NCBI GenBank assembly: GCA_900555675.1
Contig: UNSN01000007.1
Coordinates: 1-31,121, forward strand
DNA length: 31,121 nt
Source: Candidatus Saccharimonadota bacterium
GTDB lineage: Bacteria > Patescibacteriota > Saccharimonadia > Saccharimonadales > Saccharimonadaceae
Direction: 5' to 3'
A program made the position numbers and the translations under genes. Under the pieces are notes generated by a model. That model was not told the DNA's origin. It saw only the letters and a program-made list of their open reading frames with translations, and did no database searches. The stretch's first letter is position 1. Every line of letters starts with the position of its first letter. Shown here piece after piece: positions 1 through 8,770 of the stretch.

Positions 1-1
1 A

Positions 2-796
2 GGTAAAATTCCTTGGCCACATTTTGCAAAACCTGCTCAGAATGGTGACCTTGGTATGGCGATTTATGACATAGCTACAGGTATTATGCGCGAGTATTTT
101 TTTGTGGAACCCGCAAAAGATGGTACACCAAAGCACTGGACTGCTGCTACCGGAGGATTTTCTCTGGCAAAACCCGGCTTAGTCGATTTGGCTAAGACGA
201 ATTATGCTACGCAATGCCAGGGTGGCGGTTCTGCTGTAGTTTGTATGCACAACTCGCTTGGTTTTATTGGCATATCGGAAATACGTCGGGGTTATATTGA
301 TCATGCCTTAGCATTTACTACGGCGAATTTTGCACGTGGATTAGAACCTTCGTGGCCAGCACAATTATCAGATGGCAAGGCTCCGGAAGATCAAGCTCCT
401 TTCTCGCCAAGACACGGACAATGGGCAAGATTATCTGCTGATGTTGATCCTGATTATGACCCTAATACATCTCAGCCATACAACCCGATGACGCGCCTAT
501 TAATTAAGGCTGCTAAGAAATATGGTCTTGTTGCTACAGACACAAACGCTTGGTGTCACGCATTTAATGCAGAATGCGGCTATCAAGAAAAGGCAGTTTT
601 TGGTACTGATCCGTGGGAGACTGGTGAGTTGTTCTCGGTACTTGATCCAAAAGGAGAATATGGCTCTAGAACATTTGACGTATCAGATTTTCCGTGGCGA
701 AAAACCGAATGGGCGGAAGTTGATTGGGGAAGGCCTGAAATAGATTTTTGGACAAGACCAGGAACTTATTGGCCGTATCGTCGTTCTGGCAATTAA
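2..796 (+). CDS. 3' part of an unrecognised, probably exported protein
   Basis: The reading frame is open to the left edge of the window, so this is the C-terminal part of a longer gene; the ATG at position 56 is internal and the residues before it (GKIPWPHFAKPAQNGD) read as coding. The visible 264 or so residues are rich in Trp, Pro, Gly, Asn and Asp, with no transmembrane helix. Segments include IYDIATGIMREYFF, WTAATGGFSLAKPG and DPWETGELFSVLDP. The composition suggests an extracytoplasmic beta-rich domain, but I do not recognise the family and assign no function. Two pairs of closely placed cysteines or single cysteines (for example CQGGGSAVVC) could form disulfides. The stop is followed within 20 bases by the dnaK control region, so it is unlikely to be co-transcribed with dnaK. 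Confidence 0.75.
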   Translation, partial: GKIPWPHFAKPAQNGDLGMAIYDIATGIMREYFFVEPAKDGTPKHWTAATGGFSLAKPGLVDLAKTNYATQCQGGGSAVVCMHNSLGFIGISEIRRGYIDHALAFTTANFARGLEPSWPAQLSDGKAPEDQAPFSPRHGQWARLSADVDPDYDPNTSQPYNPMTRLLIKAAKKYGLVATDTNAWCHAFNAECGYQEKAVFGTDPWETGELFSVLDPKGEYGSRTFDVSDFPWRKTEWAEVDWGRPEIDFWTRPGTYWPYRRSGN

Positions 797-813
797 ATTG
801 TAAAAAACAGCTA

Positions 814-840
814 TTAGCACTCTTGACATGAGAGTGCTAA
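814..840 (+). promoter_or_regulatory. CIRCE operator 1 (dnaK), perfect
   Basis: TTAGCACTC, nine bases, GAGTGCTAA: a perfect match to the CIRCE inverted repeat bound by the HrcA repressor. The -35 box TTGACA forms the first six bases of the spacer, so bound HrcA would cover the promoter directly. Confidence 0.97.
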
Positions 841-851
841 TTATTTATACT
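823..851 (+). promoter_or_regulatory. dnaK promoter
   Basis: TTGACA at 823-828 and TATACT at 846-851, separated by 17 bases: a near-consensus housekeeping promoter. The predicted start is near 858, which places the second CIRCE copy at the very 5' end of the transcript. Confidence 0.9.
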
Positions 852-858
852 GAGATAG

Positions 859-885
859 TTGGCACTCGCCACGAAAGAGTGCTAG
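859..885 (+). promoter_or_regulatory. CIRCE operator 2 (dnaK), one mismatch per arm
   Basis: TTGGCACTC, nine bases, GAGTGCTAG. Each arm differs from CIRCE by one A-to-G change. It lies just downstream of the predicted transcription start, giving dnaK two operators, one over the -35 box and one at the start of the RNA. Confidence 0.88.
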
Positions 886-936
886 AATGAATATAAGATA
901 TAGGCCAGATGTGATCATAACAGAAAGGGGAATCAT

Positions 937-2826
937 ATGGGTAAAATTATTGGTATTGACCTTGGTACAACCAACAGCGCATTTGCGTATATGTTAGCTG
1001 GAAAACCAGAGGTAATTTCTAACGCCGAAGGTAATCGTACTACGCCATCTGTGGTTGCGGTTAATAAAAAGGGTGAACGACTTGTTGGTCAAGTTGCTCA
1101 GCGTCAGCGCGTAACAAATCCAAAAAACACGATTTACGGTGTTAAGCGTTTGATTGGTCGTAAGTTTGATGATAAGGAAGTGCAAAAAGACTTAGATATC
1201 ATGCCGTACAAGATTGTTAAAAAAGGTACTGGTGTGGCGGTCGAGATGGGTGATAAGGAATATACACCAGAAGAAGTTTCAGCAATGATTCTTAGTAAAA
1301 TCAAGGCTGACGCCGAAGCTTTCTTGGGTGAAAAAGTGACGGAAGCAGTGATTACGGTGCCGGCGTACTTTGACGATTCACAGCGCCAAGCGACTAAGGA
1401 TGCTGGTAAAATTGCTGGATTGGAAGTTAAGCGTATTATTAACGAACCAACAGCTGCGGCTTTGGCTTATGGTCTAGAAAAGGGTAAAAACGACGAAACT
1501 ATCGTAGTGTTCGACCTTGGTGGTGGTACGTTTGACGTGTCGGTGTTGGAACTGGGTGACGGCGTATTTGAAGTTAAGGCAACTAATGGTGATACACACC
1601 TTGGTGGTGAGGATTTCGACAACACTATTGTTAACTACTTCTTGGACGACTTCAAATCAAAGGAGGGAATTGATCTTCGTAAAGATAATGCAGCGATGCA
1701 GCGCTTGAAGGATGAGGCTGAAAAAGCGAAGAAAGAATTGTCGACGGTTACTGAATATGAAGTCAACATTCCATTTATCACTGCTGATGCTGATGGTCCA
1801 AAGCACTTTGAGATGAGCTTGAGTCGTGCTAAGTTGGAAGACTTGGTTAAGGGTCTATTGGATCGCTTGGATGGTCCAGTAGAAAAGGCTTTGAAGGATG
1901 CCAAGCTTTCTAAGTCCGACATTAACAATGTAGTTATGGTTGGTGGAATGACTCGTATGCCAGCTGTAGTTGAGCGCGTAAAGAATTTCTTTGGAAAAGA
2001 TCCGATGCAAGGCGTGAACCCAGATGAGGTTGTGGCTGTTGGTGCCGCAATCCAAGGCGGTGTCTTGGCTGGTGATGTTAAGGATGTGCTGCTTCTGGAT
2101 GTGACTCCGCTTTCTCTTGGAATTGAGACGATGGGCGGTGTGTCGACGAAGTTGATTGACCGAAATACGACGATTCCAACAAGCAAGAGTGAGGTTTTCT
2201 CGACAGCTGCGGACAATCAGCCTCAGGTGGAAATTCACGTTCTTCAGGGTGAGCGCGAGTTTGCTAATGACAATAAGAGTTTGGGTCGTTTTGTGCTTGA
2301 TGGTATTGCGCCAGCACCACGCGGTGTGCCTCAAATTGAAGTGACCTTTAACATTGATGCCAACGGTATTCTTAACGTTACGGCCAAAGACAAGGGAACA
2401 GGTAAAGAGCAATCAATCACTATCCAAAACTCTGGCAATATGAGCAAGGAAGATATTGAGAAGGCACAAAAAGAAGCCGAACTTCACGCGGACGAAGACA
2501 GGAAAAAGCGCGAAACTGTCGATACGAAGAATCAGCTTGAAAACGCTATTTATCAGGCAAAGAAAATGCCGGACGAATTCAAAGATAAGATTTCTGACGA
2601 CGACAAGCAAGCGATTGAAAAGGCTGTCGAAGAGGCTGAAAAGCACAAAGATTCTGAGGATAAGGACGAATTGGATGCTGCAATTAAAGCCTTGAACGAC
2701 GCGATTATGCCAATTGGGTCCAAGATGTATCAACAACCAGCCGACGATAAAAAAGCCGACGAATCTGGCGACAAAAAGTCTGATAAAGACGAGCCGGTCG
2801 AAGGCGAAATTGTCGACGAAAAATAA
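937..2826 (+). CDS. dnaK: Hsp70 chaperone DnaK
   Basis: ATP-driven chaperone that binds exposed hydrophobic segments of unfolded proteins in the cytoplasm, working with DnaJ and GrpE. The 629 residues are full length. The ATPase domain opens with [10 protein letters not shown] (residues 5-14) and contains the second phosphate motif [10 protein letters not shown] near residue 193 and VGGMTRMP near 335. The substrate-binding domain begins around VTPLSLGIE near 388. A charged helical lid and an acidic Asp/Lys/Glu-rich tail (ending EGEIVDEK) follow. The start is fixed by the GAAAGGGG ribosome site at 923-930. Two CIRCE operators upstream indicate HrcA repression, and a terminator at 2846-2877 closes the unit. 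grpE and hrcA, often adjacent in other bacteria, are not in this window. Confidence 0.99.
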   Translation: MGKIIGIDLGTTNSAFAYMLAGKPEVISNAEGNRTTPSVVAVNKKGERLVGQVAQRQRVTNPKNTIYGVKRLIGRKFDDKEVQKDLDIMPYKIVKKGTGVAVEMGDKEYTPEEVSAMILSKIKADAEAFLGEKVTEAVITVPAYFDDSQRQATKDAGKIAGLEVKRIINEPTAAALAYGLEKGKNDETIVVFDLGGGTFDVSVLELGDGVFEVKATNGDTHLGGEDFDNTIVNYFLDDFKSKEGIDLRKDNAAMQRLKDEAEKAKKELSTVTEYEVNIPFITADADGPKHFEMSLSRAKLEDLVKGLLDRLDGPVEKALKDAKLSKSDINNVVMVGGMTRMPAVVERVKNFFGKDPMQGVNPDEVVAVGAAIQGGVLAGDVKDVLLLDVTPLSLGIETMGGVSTKLIDRNTTIPTSKSEVFSTAADNQPQVEIHVLQGEREFANDNKSLGRFVLDGIAPAPRGVPQIEVTFNIDANGILNVTAKDKGTGKEQSITIQNSGNMSKEDIEKAQKEAELHADEDRKKRETVDTKNQLENAIYQAKKMPDEFKDKISDDDKQAIEKAVEEAEKHKDSEDKDELDAAIKALNDAIMPIGSKMYQQPADDKKADESGDKKSDKDEPVEGEIVDEK

Positions 2827-2845
2827 ACCTAACGTATTTACAAAG

Positions 2846-2877
2846 AAGGCTGCTCGATAAAAAGAGTGGCCTTTTTT
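2846..2877 (+). terminator. Rho-independent terminator after dnaK
   Basis: A 10-bp stem (AAGGCTGCTC with GAGTGGCCTT, two G-U pairs), an 8-base A-rich loop and a following run of T. It separates dnaK from dnaJ, which has its own promoter and operator. Confidence 0.88.
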
Positions 2878-2881
2878 GAAC

Positions 2882-2908
2882 TTAGCACTCTTGCACTGAG
2901 AGTGCTAA
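2882..2908 (+). promoter_or_regulatory. CIRCE operator 3 (dnaJ), perfect
   Basis: TTAGCACTC, nine bases (TTGCACTGA), GAGTGCTAA: a perfect CIRCE. As at dnaK, the spacer holds the -35 box, so HrcA would occlude RNA polymerase. Confidence 0.97.
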
Positions 2909-2919
2909 ACGCGTATAAT
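2891..2919 (+). promoter_or_regulatory. dnaJ promoter
   Basis: TTGCAC at 2891-2896, a 17-base spacer, and TATAAT at 2914-2919. The start codon begins only 9 bases after the -10 box, so the mRNA should be leaderless or have a leader of 2-3 bases. Confidence 0.9.
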
Positions 2920-2928
2920 ATATAAGGT

Positions 2929-4038
2929 ATGAGTAAGCGTGATTATTATGAAATATTGGGCGTTCCAAAGACCGCTTCTGAAGATGAGATAAAAAAGGCT
3001 TTTCGTAAATTAGCAATTAAATATCACCCTGATAAGCAGGGCGGCGATGAGGCTAAGTTTAAGGAAATTAATGAGGCCTATGAAGTTTTGAAAGACAAGC
3101 AGAAGCGACAGCGTTATGATCAATTTGGTCATGCTGGCGTGGGTGGTGCTTCTGGCGGCGGTTTTTCCGGTAATCCGTTTGAGGGATTTGGTGGATTTGG
3201 CGGTCAAAATGTTCACTTTGATTTTGGTGATGGTGGACTAGGTGATATTTTTAGCCAATTCTTCGGTGGTGCTTCTGGCGGCGCTGGGAATGGTCGTTCG
3301 CGTGGGCGTGATGTTGAAACTAGCGTAACACTAAGTTTCGAGGACGCGGTATTTGGTGTAGAAAAGAAAATTAGTTTAATGCTGGATGTTGAATGTGAAC
3401 ATTGCCATGGCGATGGCGCCGAGCCTGGATTTGGAATGAAAACGTGCCCAACTTGTAAGGGTGCGGGTCAGCAAACTCGAACGATGAATTCGCTGTTTGG
3501 GCAAATCCAGCAGGCGGTTGTTTGCGAAACTTGTCATGGTAAGGGGAAAGTTCCTGAAAAAGAATGTTCGGTTTGTCGAGGAAAAGGCACGACCCGACAG
3601 AATCAGGATATCACTATTAAAATTCCGGCGGGGATTGATGATGGCGCGACAATTCGTCTACGTGATCGTGGCGAAGCAGTTGCTGGTGGCAGTAGAGGCG
3701 ATTTGTATGTTCACATTCGTGTTAAGGCGCATAAAAAATTCACTCGTGAAGGCAATATTATTCTTAGCGAAGAGCATATTTCTATGGTTGATGCGGCACT
3801 GGGAACGGAGATTGACGTGGAGACTGTGGATGGCGTAATAACGATGAAAATTCCAGCGGGCACTCAGAGTGGCACTGACTTCAAGTTGTCAGGTCATGGC
3901 GTGCCGCACTTACATAGTGAATCTCGTGGTCCGCATATTGTGGGTGTTATTGTTGATACGCCAACTAAATTGACCAAAAAGCAGAAGGAACTTTTGGAAC
4001 AATTTAAGGACGCGAAAAAACGAGGACTGTTCTCTTAG
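2929..4038 (+). CDS. dnaJ: Hsp40 co-chaperone DnaJ
   Basis: Stimulates the DnaK ATPase and delivers unfolded substrates to it. The 369-residue protein has the full type I layout: a J domain (residues 1-70) with HPD at 33-35, a Gly/Phe-rich linker to about 125, four CxxCxGxG zinc-binding repeats ([32 protein letters not shown]), and the C-terminal substrate-binding domains ([25 protein letters not shown]). It is separated from dnaK by a terminator and has its own CIRCE-controlled promoter, so the two chaperones can be expressed in different amounts while sharing HrcA control. No ribosome site precedes the ATG, in line with a leaderless message. Confidence 0.99.
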   Translation: MSKRDYYEILGVPKTASEDEIKKAFRKLAIKYHPDKQGGDEAKFKEINEAYEVLKDKQKRQRYDQFGHAGVGGASGGGFSGNPFEGFGGFGGQNVHFDFGDGGLGDIFSQFFGGASGGAGNGRSRGRDVETSVTLSFEDAVFGVEKKISLMLDVECEHCHGDGAEPGFGMKTCPTCKGAGQQTRTMNSLFGQIQQAVVCETCHGKGKVPEKECSVCRGKGTTRQNQDITIKIPAGIDDGATIRLRDRGEAVAGGSRGDLYVHIRVKAHKKFTREGNIILSEEHISMVDAALGTEIDVETVDGVITMKIPAGTQSGTDFKLSGHGVPHLHSESRGPHIVGVIVDTPTKLTKKQKELLEQFKDAKKRGLFS

Positions 4039-4043
4039 TATAT

Positions 4044-4071
4044 TTGTCGAGAAAAAATCCTGTGTTATACT
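4044..4071 (+). promoter_or_regulatory. Promoter of the giant membrane protein gene
   Basis: An extended -10 box, TGTTATACT at 4063-4071, with a weak -35 (TTGTCG, 4044-4049). The start is predicted near 4078, giving a leader of about 20 bases that contains the purine-rich ribosome site AGAGGGA at 4084-4090. Confidence 0.65.
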
Positions 4072-4098
4072 GAAGCTAGCATAAGAGGGATTGAAGGC

Positions 4099-7000
4099 AT
4101 GGGATTAATTTTTCTGATAATAGTTATTATTGTAGTAATTAAGCTAATAAAATTATTACAGAGAGGTAATAGTCAGCCGTCTAATTATTCCGAAGATTAT
4201 CGGCAGGGATATTGGGATGGCGTGCGTGATGCACAAAATGGATGCGCCAAAATTGAGAATGATAACGGTCAAGTGAGGCTTATCACCGAGAATCAAAGCG
4301 CCGCTTCGCGGTTTGCGAATACGCCGTTAAATATCAGTAAAAATGAGAATCTAGATAATATAATTCCTGCTAGTGTTTCCACGGCTGAAGAGAGAGTAAA
4401 TACGGTTGCTGTGCCTGTTGAGAATAATATTGAACGGACATCACATATTGATGACAAGGAAAAGTTGTTTGCGGTGTTTATGCTGACTTTACCAATTGAA
4501 CAAGCACCACATATTGATGACAAGGAAAAGGAGAGGGGCCGTAAGACTACAATTAATATAGCACTATATACGGCATCGCTACTTCTGACTGCGGGAATAT
4601 TGCTTCTGGCTCAGGCAATTAATCTATCTATCCAACTTAGGTTTGGATTGGTGTGGCTGTTTATTTTTATTTATTATATTATTGGTCAGATATTGTATGC
4701 TCGCTTGCCAATATTGAAATCTGCGTCGACAGCACTTATTGGTACGGCTTTGGTAGCTGTGCCAATTGGTGGCTGGACTATGAATTTACTTTTAGGTATT
4801 GACCCCGCATGGTGCTGGCTTATTACCTCTGTACTTGGTGCTGTCTTGTGTGTTGATGCTACAGTGAGATTGAATAGTCGACCTCTTGCTTATGTATCGC
4901 TACTATCGATGTTTACGATGACGACTAGTTTGCCGGCTGTCGTGCATGCGCAGCTGGTCTGGTATTACGTTGTAATGCTGCTATTTGGATGTTTGATGAC
5001 TGTGGCTGCGTATTTTTCTAGTCGCCTTCCTCGTCAGTTTGTTGAACCGTTAAACGTTGTAAATCCGTTTATCGTGCCGATGACGATGTTTATCGCGCTT
5101 AGCTCGTCGGTATATATGGGCACATTAGATATTAGCGTATTGTTATTTGCTAGCGTTGCATATTACTTTACGGTTGCTCTTGTTGAGAAGTCTAAAAAGA
5201 TGCGTACTTATGAATTGACAACAGCTCGCTTATTGTTAATGGTGATGGCTACTAGTTTTGCAATGTATTTATCTGACGATAATCAGTTGGTTGTAAGCGT
5301 AATTCTAGGGTTAGTGGCGCTTGGAAATATAATCTGGTCCGCTGTATCAATGTACGTTCAGAAACAGTACGATAGACATCATGAAATAGTATTGTGGGCT
5401 AGTTTTGTTGTGTCATTAAGTGCTTTGTTTGGTGTGATCGGCTCTGGAGATTCGCTACGAATGACGGTTGCCTTTACCTTTATTAGTGTTATTTCAGCGA
5501 TTAGTCTTGCAATCCTTTTTTTGTTACGTCGTGTCCGCTTCGGTGTTATAGTTGTGATATCTGGGATTCTATTGGTGCCGATTGGTATAACACTATTCAA
5601 TATCGATATAGCTATAGCACCACGTGTACAGTATCTAATTTTTCTATTTATGACGCCGCTACCAGTTATTTGCCGATTGCTAATTTTGAAGCGTCCGAAT
5701 ATTAGTAAAAGTCAGGCTGCTTTAGTGTATGGCGCTGCGTCAACTTGGCTATTAATGGCAATGTTTACTTCGGCTATAATAGCCACTTATGCGACAGAGG
5801 AAGCCCTGATGTGTCTATCGGGCGCGATAGCTATCGGCGCTGGCATTATGAGTGTGGTTGTATGGCGCGAAAAAGTTTATGAGTTTGTAGTTGGAGTACA
5901 TACTTCTTTAATGTTGTCAGTATTTTTGCTAGCTTTAGGTTTTTCGGTGTCTAGTGAAAATATCTCTATTTTAATGGCGTGGATAAATGTGTCGTCGCTA
6001 TTAATAGTAGAATGGCTTTATCATCGTCATGACAACACAGCCGTCAAAAGTCGTGAGTTGTTTCTATATTCTATTATTGGCGTAGCTATCATTGTTGTAT
6101 TGTCGTCAATTCATCCGATAGTTTGGTTGCCACTAGTGGTGTCGCTATACTATGCATTTTACCGATGTCGTAGAGAGGTTTATTTGGGTGGGGCATATTT
6201 TACGACAATCATCTTTGTTTTATTATCCCTGCATTGGTTGAATATACCGTTTAATGACAATCTTGCAATTGCTGCATGGGTGAGTCTAGTTGGTTTTGGG
6301 TCTTTGTACTGGCTGTTGCGAATGAATAGGCAATCGTCAATTATTGGTGATATGACGCTGTGTGCTGCCGTAGTTCCAGCGACAGTGCTTCCAATGATTA
6401 ATCTACTGGCAACATATGATTTGTCGTTCAAGGTATCGGGATGGCTAGCAGCTGTAGCGGCTCTTTATATGGCGGTACTTGCTAAACGAGATTGGCGAAT
6501 AATGACAATAGCTGCACACCCGAGTCTAGTGTTGTTGCTTTACCTTATAGCGCAACGGCTTACCATTCCACTCGAATTCATGTCAGTCGTTGCCCTGATT
6601 GTTTTTGCGGTATTTTACGGTCTGGCTATTGCTGCGCGAATCAGAAAGATGTCGAGTCGTTGGTATTACTCTTCGTTCTATAGCGCCATCGGCTGGTCGG
6701 TAGCCTTATTGTCTATTGCTACATCAGTTAGCGCTACGGCGGCGTCAGTGATTCTGGCGGCGCTAGTGTGGATAATTAATGGTATCGCCTTGATGTTCGA
6801 AGGTATTCCTAAAAAGAATATTTTATATTTTGATTCAGGTGTGATCCTGATTTTGTGCGGCGTTTTATTTACTATTAAAAACCTAGCCCTACCCGTTCAC
6901 GATATCACAATACCATATTTGTGGTCAGCGGCAATTCTTTCGGGAGCGGTGATGTCGTGGCGTTGGTTGGGGTATATTCATAAGTCTACGATAATACACC

Positions 7001-7299
7001 TAGTACTGGCTCTCTCTGTGTTTAGCCTGCCGACTCTCATCCTGGCGTTCGCGGGAGACAGCGTTATGGAAATATTATTCCTAATAGAGCATTCATTGAT
7101 GGTCGTTGTGGGGCTGGTACTTAACAAACGAATGATTACGACCTGGGGTGCTGTATGTGTGACATTAGCTTTGATATATCTATTGTCGGGATACACTTAT
7201 GTATTAGCTATTTTGGCTGGTATATCTATCATTGTAGCGGTGATAATTGTGGTAGCGAGAGTTCAAAGAAGCAAAAGGCAAGATATTGCAAAAAGATAG
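4099..7299 (+). CDS. Very large multi-pass membrane protein, function unknown
   Basis: The 1066 residues begin with one hydrophobic helix (about 2-19, rich in Ile/Val), then a soluble stretch of about 130 residues containing the motif YRQGYWDGVRDAQ, followed from about residue 150 to the end by well over twenty hydrophobic helices joined by short, often basic loops. It ends in a basic tail. There are no recognisable transporter signatures, ATP-binding motifs or catalytic clusters. The layout resembles large multi-pass families of the DUF2157/DUF2339 kind, but I cannot assign it to one. A 23-base direct repeat (4442-4464 and 4508-4530, 66 bases apart) gives two copies of HIDDKEK in the soluble stretch, an in-frame duplication. 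It has its own promoter and ribosome site and is followed by the RimK pair with a separate promoter. Confidence 0.85.
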   Translation: MGLIFLIIVIIVVIKLIKLLQRGNSQPSNYSEDYRQGYWDGVRDAQNGCAKIENDNGQVRLITENQSAASRFANTPLNISKNENLDNIIPASVSTAEERVNTVAVPVENNIERTSHIDDKEKLFAVFMLTLPIEQAPHIDDKEKERGRKTTINIALYTASLLLTAGILLLAQAINLSIQLRFGLVWLFIFIYYIIGQILYARLPILKSASTALIGTALVAVPIGGWTMNLLLGIDPAWCWLITSVLGAVLCVDATVRLNSRPLAYVSLLSMFTMTTSLPAVVHAQLVWYYVVMLLFGCLMTVAAYFSSRLPRQFVEPLNVVNPFIVPMTMFIALSSSVYMGTLDISVLLFASVAYYFTVALVEKSKKMRTYELTTARLLLMVMATSFAMYLSDDNQLVVSVILGLVALGNIIWSAVSMYVQKQYDRHHEIVLWASFVVSLSALFGVIGSGDSLRMTVAFTFISVISAISLAILFLLRRVRFGVIVVISGILLVPIGITLFNIDIAIAPRVQYLIFLFMTPLPVICRLLILKRPNISKSQAALVYGAASTWLLMAMFTSAIIATYATEEALMCLSGAIAIGAGIMSVVVWREKVYEFVVGVHTSLMLSVFLLALGFSVSSENISILMAWINVSSLLIVEWLYHRHDNTAVKSRELFLYSIIGVAIIVVLSSIHPIVWLPLVVSLYYAFYRCRREVYLGGAYFTTIIFVLLSLHWLNIPFNDNLAIAAWVSLVGFGSLYWLLRMNRQSSIIGDMTLCAAVVPATVLPMINLLATYDLSFKVSGWLAAVAALYMAVLAKRDWRIMTIAAHPSLVLLLYLIAQRLTIPLEFMSVVALIVFAVFYGLAIAARIRKMSSRWYYSSFYSAIGWSVALLSIATSVSATAASVILAALVWIINGIALMFEGIPKKNILYFDSGVILILCGVLFTIKNLALPVHDITIPYLWSAAILSGAVMSWRWLGYIHKSTIIHLVLALSVFSLPTLILAFAGDSVMEILFLIEHSLMVVVGLVLNKRMITTWGAVCVTLALIYLLSGYTYVLAILAGISIIVAVIIVVARVQRSKRQDIAKR
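4442..4530 (+). repeat. In-frame direct repeat, 23 bases, 66-base period
   Basis: The 23 bases at 4442-4464 recur exactly at 4508-4530 inside the large membrane protein gene. The period is 22 codons. Both copies encode HIDDKEK, one preceded by TS and the other by AP. The bases between the copies are not repeated. Confidence 0.9.
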
Positions 7300-7314
7300 T
7301 TTTTATGCCATAAT
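7286..7314 (+). promoter_or_regulatory. Promoter of the retropepsin-like/rimK pair
   Basis: TTGCAA at 7286-7291, 17 bases, then CATAAT at 7309-7314 with TG at 7306-7307 (extended -10). It starts inside the end of the preceding gene. The ATG begins 8 bases after the -10, so the message is predicted to be leaderless. Confidence 0.8.
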
Positions 7315-7322
7315 ATTGACGT

Positions 7323-7829
7323 ATGAAAGAAAAAGCCATTATTGGGTCGACTGAGCTTGTGGATTTTGGCAAGCGAGCACAAAAAGTCCCAGCTAAAATT
7401 GATACGGGCGCCGATTCCAGTGCGGTTTGGGCGAGCAATATTCGCATTAATAAAGATGGTGTATTGAAATTTTCTCTATTTGGTAAGGGTTCGCCGTATT
7501 ATAATGGTAGGGTATTTAAGAGAACTGATTATTCTGTAGCCAGCGTGCGCTCCGCAATGGGTCAAAATCAGATTCGTTATCGAACGCACTTTTGGGTAAA
7601 AATTAGTGGGCGAAAAATTAAAATGTTGATGAATCTATCTGATCGGTCGAAGAATGAATTTCCGGTGTTAATTGGCAGACGGTCGATTTCTGGAAAATTC
7701 CTAGTGGATGTCTCAAGAAAAAATGTTCGCAGGAAAAAACCGTCCGTAACTGCTAGTCTTAACGAAGAAGTAAAATTGAATCCATACGAATTTTATAAAA
7801 AATATCATCAGAAAGGTGAAGAAAAATAA
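7323..7829 (+). CDS. RimK-associated retropepsin-like (putative ATP-dependent zinc protease) protein
   Basis: The 168-residue protein belongs by sequence to the family annotated as putative ATP-dependent zinc protease (PF05618), the group that includes RimB. It carries the aspartic-protease-like motif KIDTGADSSA (D27-T28-G29) near the N-terminus and the family's C-terminal block FPVLIGRRSISGKFLVD. Members are typically paired with RimK-type ligases, and in some bacteria the RimB member trims glutamate tails added to ribosomal protein S6. The stop overlaps the start of the next gene (TAATG), implying coupled translation of protease and ligase. The catalytic mechanism of the family (aspartyl or metal) is not settled by this sequence. 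The start follows the -10 box by 8 bases with no ribosome site. Confidence 0.85.
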   Translation: MKEKAIIGSTELVDFGKRAQKVPAKIDTGADSSAVWASNIRINKDGVLKFSLFGKGSPYYNGRVFKRTDYSVASVRSAMGQNQIRYRTHFWVKISGRKIKMLMNLSDRSKNEFPVLIGRRSISGKFLVDVSRKNVRRKKPSVTASLNEEVKLNPYEFYKKYHQKGEEK

Positions 7830-8746
7830 TGCGAATTGCAATCTTATCCAACGGCAACATTAATTATTCGACGCTTCGCCTGAAAGAAGAGGCTGAAAAG
7901 CGCGGTCATCAAGTTAAGGTTATTAAGTATAAAAACTGCTACGTTTCAATTGATGAAAAGCATCCAACGGTCATTTACAAGGGGAAAGAGATTGGTGAAT
8001 TTGACGTAGTAATTCCGCGAATCGCGAGTCATATGACAAAGTATGGAACGGCGGTTTTGCGTCAATTGGAGATGATGTATCCGAAGGCGTTTTTTATGAA
8101 TCGCTCGATTGCAATTACTAGGGCGCGAGATAAATTGCGCTCAACGCAGTTATTAGTTAAAGCGGGAGTATCGATTCCGAAGACGGTCTTTTCTCGAAAC
8201 GCAACTGACATTGATTCGCTCATTGAAGAGATTGGTGGTATGCCGGCGATTATTAAGCTGGCGCGCGGTACGCACGGAAATGGTGTGGTTCTGGCGGAAA
8301 CTAAAAAGGCTGCCAAGTCGGTTTTACAGGCGTTTTATTTGACCAACTCGGATGGTACGAACGTGCTGCTTCAGGAGTTTATTAGAGAGTCGGCTGGTGT
8401 CGATATTCGTGCGTTTGTGGTTGGTAGTCAAGTGGTGGCTAGTATGAAGCGTCAGAGTTTGGACGATGATTTTCGTAGCAATTTACACAAGGGCGGCGAG
8501 GGAACCAGTATAAAATTGACAGATTCTGAGCGTAAAATGTGTGTGAAAGCCGCTAAGGCAATGGGGCTAACGGTTGCTGGAGTTGACTTCATGAGATCAA
8601 GCCGTGGAGCTTTGGTGCTGGAAGTTAATGCTAGTCCAGGATTTGGAATTGAGAAAATTACTCGCCGAAATGTGGCTGGAAAGATAATCGAATACATCGA
8701 TCGAAACGCCAAGCGTGGCAATAAAAAAGATAAAATCGGCGCTTAA
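7829..8746 (+). CDS. rimK: RimK-type ATP-grasp ligase (alpha-L-glutamate ligase family)
   Basis: ATP-grasp enzymes of the RimK group join an amino acid, usually glutamate, to the C-terminus of a protein or small molecule; E. coli RimK extends ribosomal protein S6. The 305 residues show an N-terminal substrate domain, then the ATP-grasp domain with the glycine-rich loop ARGTHGNGVVL, the hinge segment LLQEFIRES, RAFVVGSQVVASMKR, and the metal-binding end motif LEVNASPGFG. The length is normal for the family. It overlaps the preceding protease-like gene by one base, which suggests an add/remove pair acting on the same target. Whether the target here is S6 cannot be told from this window; lysine-biosynthesis LysX-type ligases are the main alternative. 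Confidence 0.88.
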   Translation: MRIAILSNGNINYSTLRLKEEAEKRGHQVKVIKYKNCYVSIDEKHPTVIYKGKEIGEFDVVIPRIASHMTKYGTAVLRQLEMMYPKAFFMNRSIAITRARDKLRSTQLLVKAGVSIPKTVFSRNATDIDSLIEEIGGMPAIIKLARGTHGNGVVLAETKKAAKSVLQAFYLTNSDGTNVLLQEFIRESAGVDIRAFVVGSQVVASMKRQSLDDDFRSNLHKGGEGTSIKLTDSERKMCVKAAKAMGLTVAGVDFMRSSRGALVLEVNASPGFGIEKITRRNVAGKIIEYIDRNAKRGNKKDKIGA

Positions 8747-8755
8747 GCATAAACT

Positions 8756-8764
8756 TGTTATAAT
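8756..8764 (+). promoter_or_regulatory. Extended -10 promoter of the DUF192 gene
   Basis: TGTTATAAT, with six bases between it and the ATG at 8771. The predicted +1 is the A of the start codon. No good -35 box is visible. Confidence 0.8.
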
Positions 8765-8770
8765 AGGTTT

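Noticed and set aside
1635..2412. Long minus-strand frames (193 and 185 codons) opposite dnaK
   Set aside because: They lie entirely inside dnaK, have no promoter or ribosome site, and come from the codon bias of the real gene.
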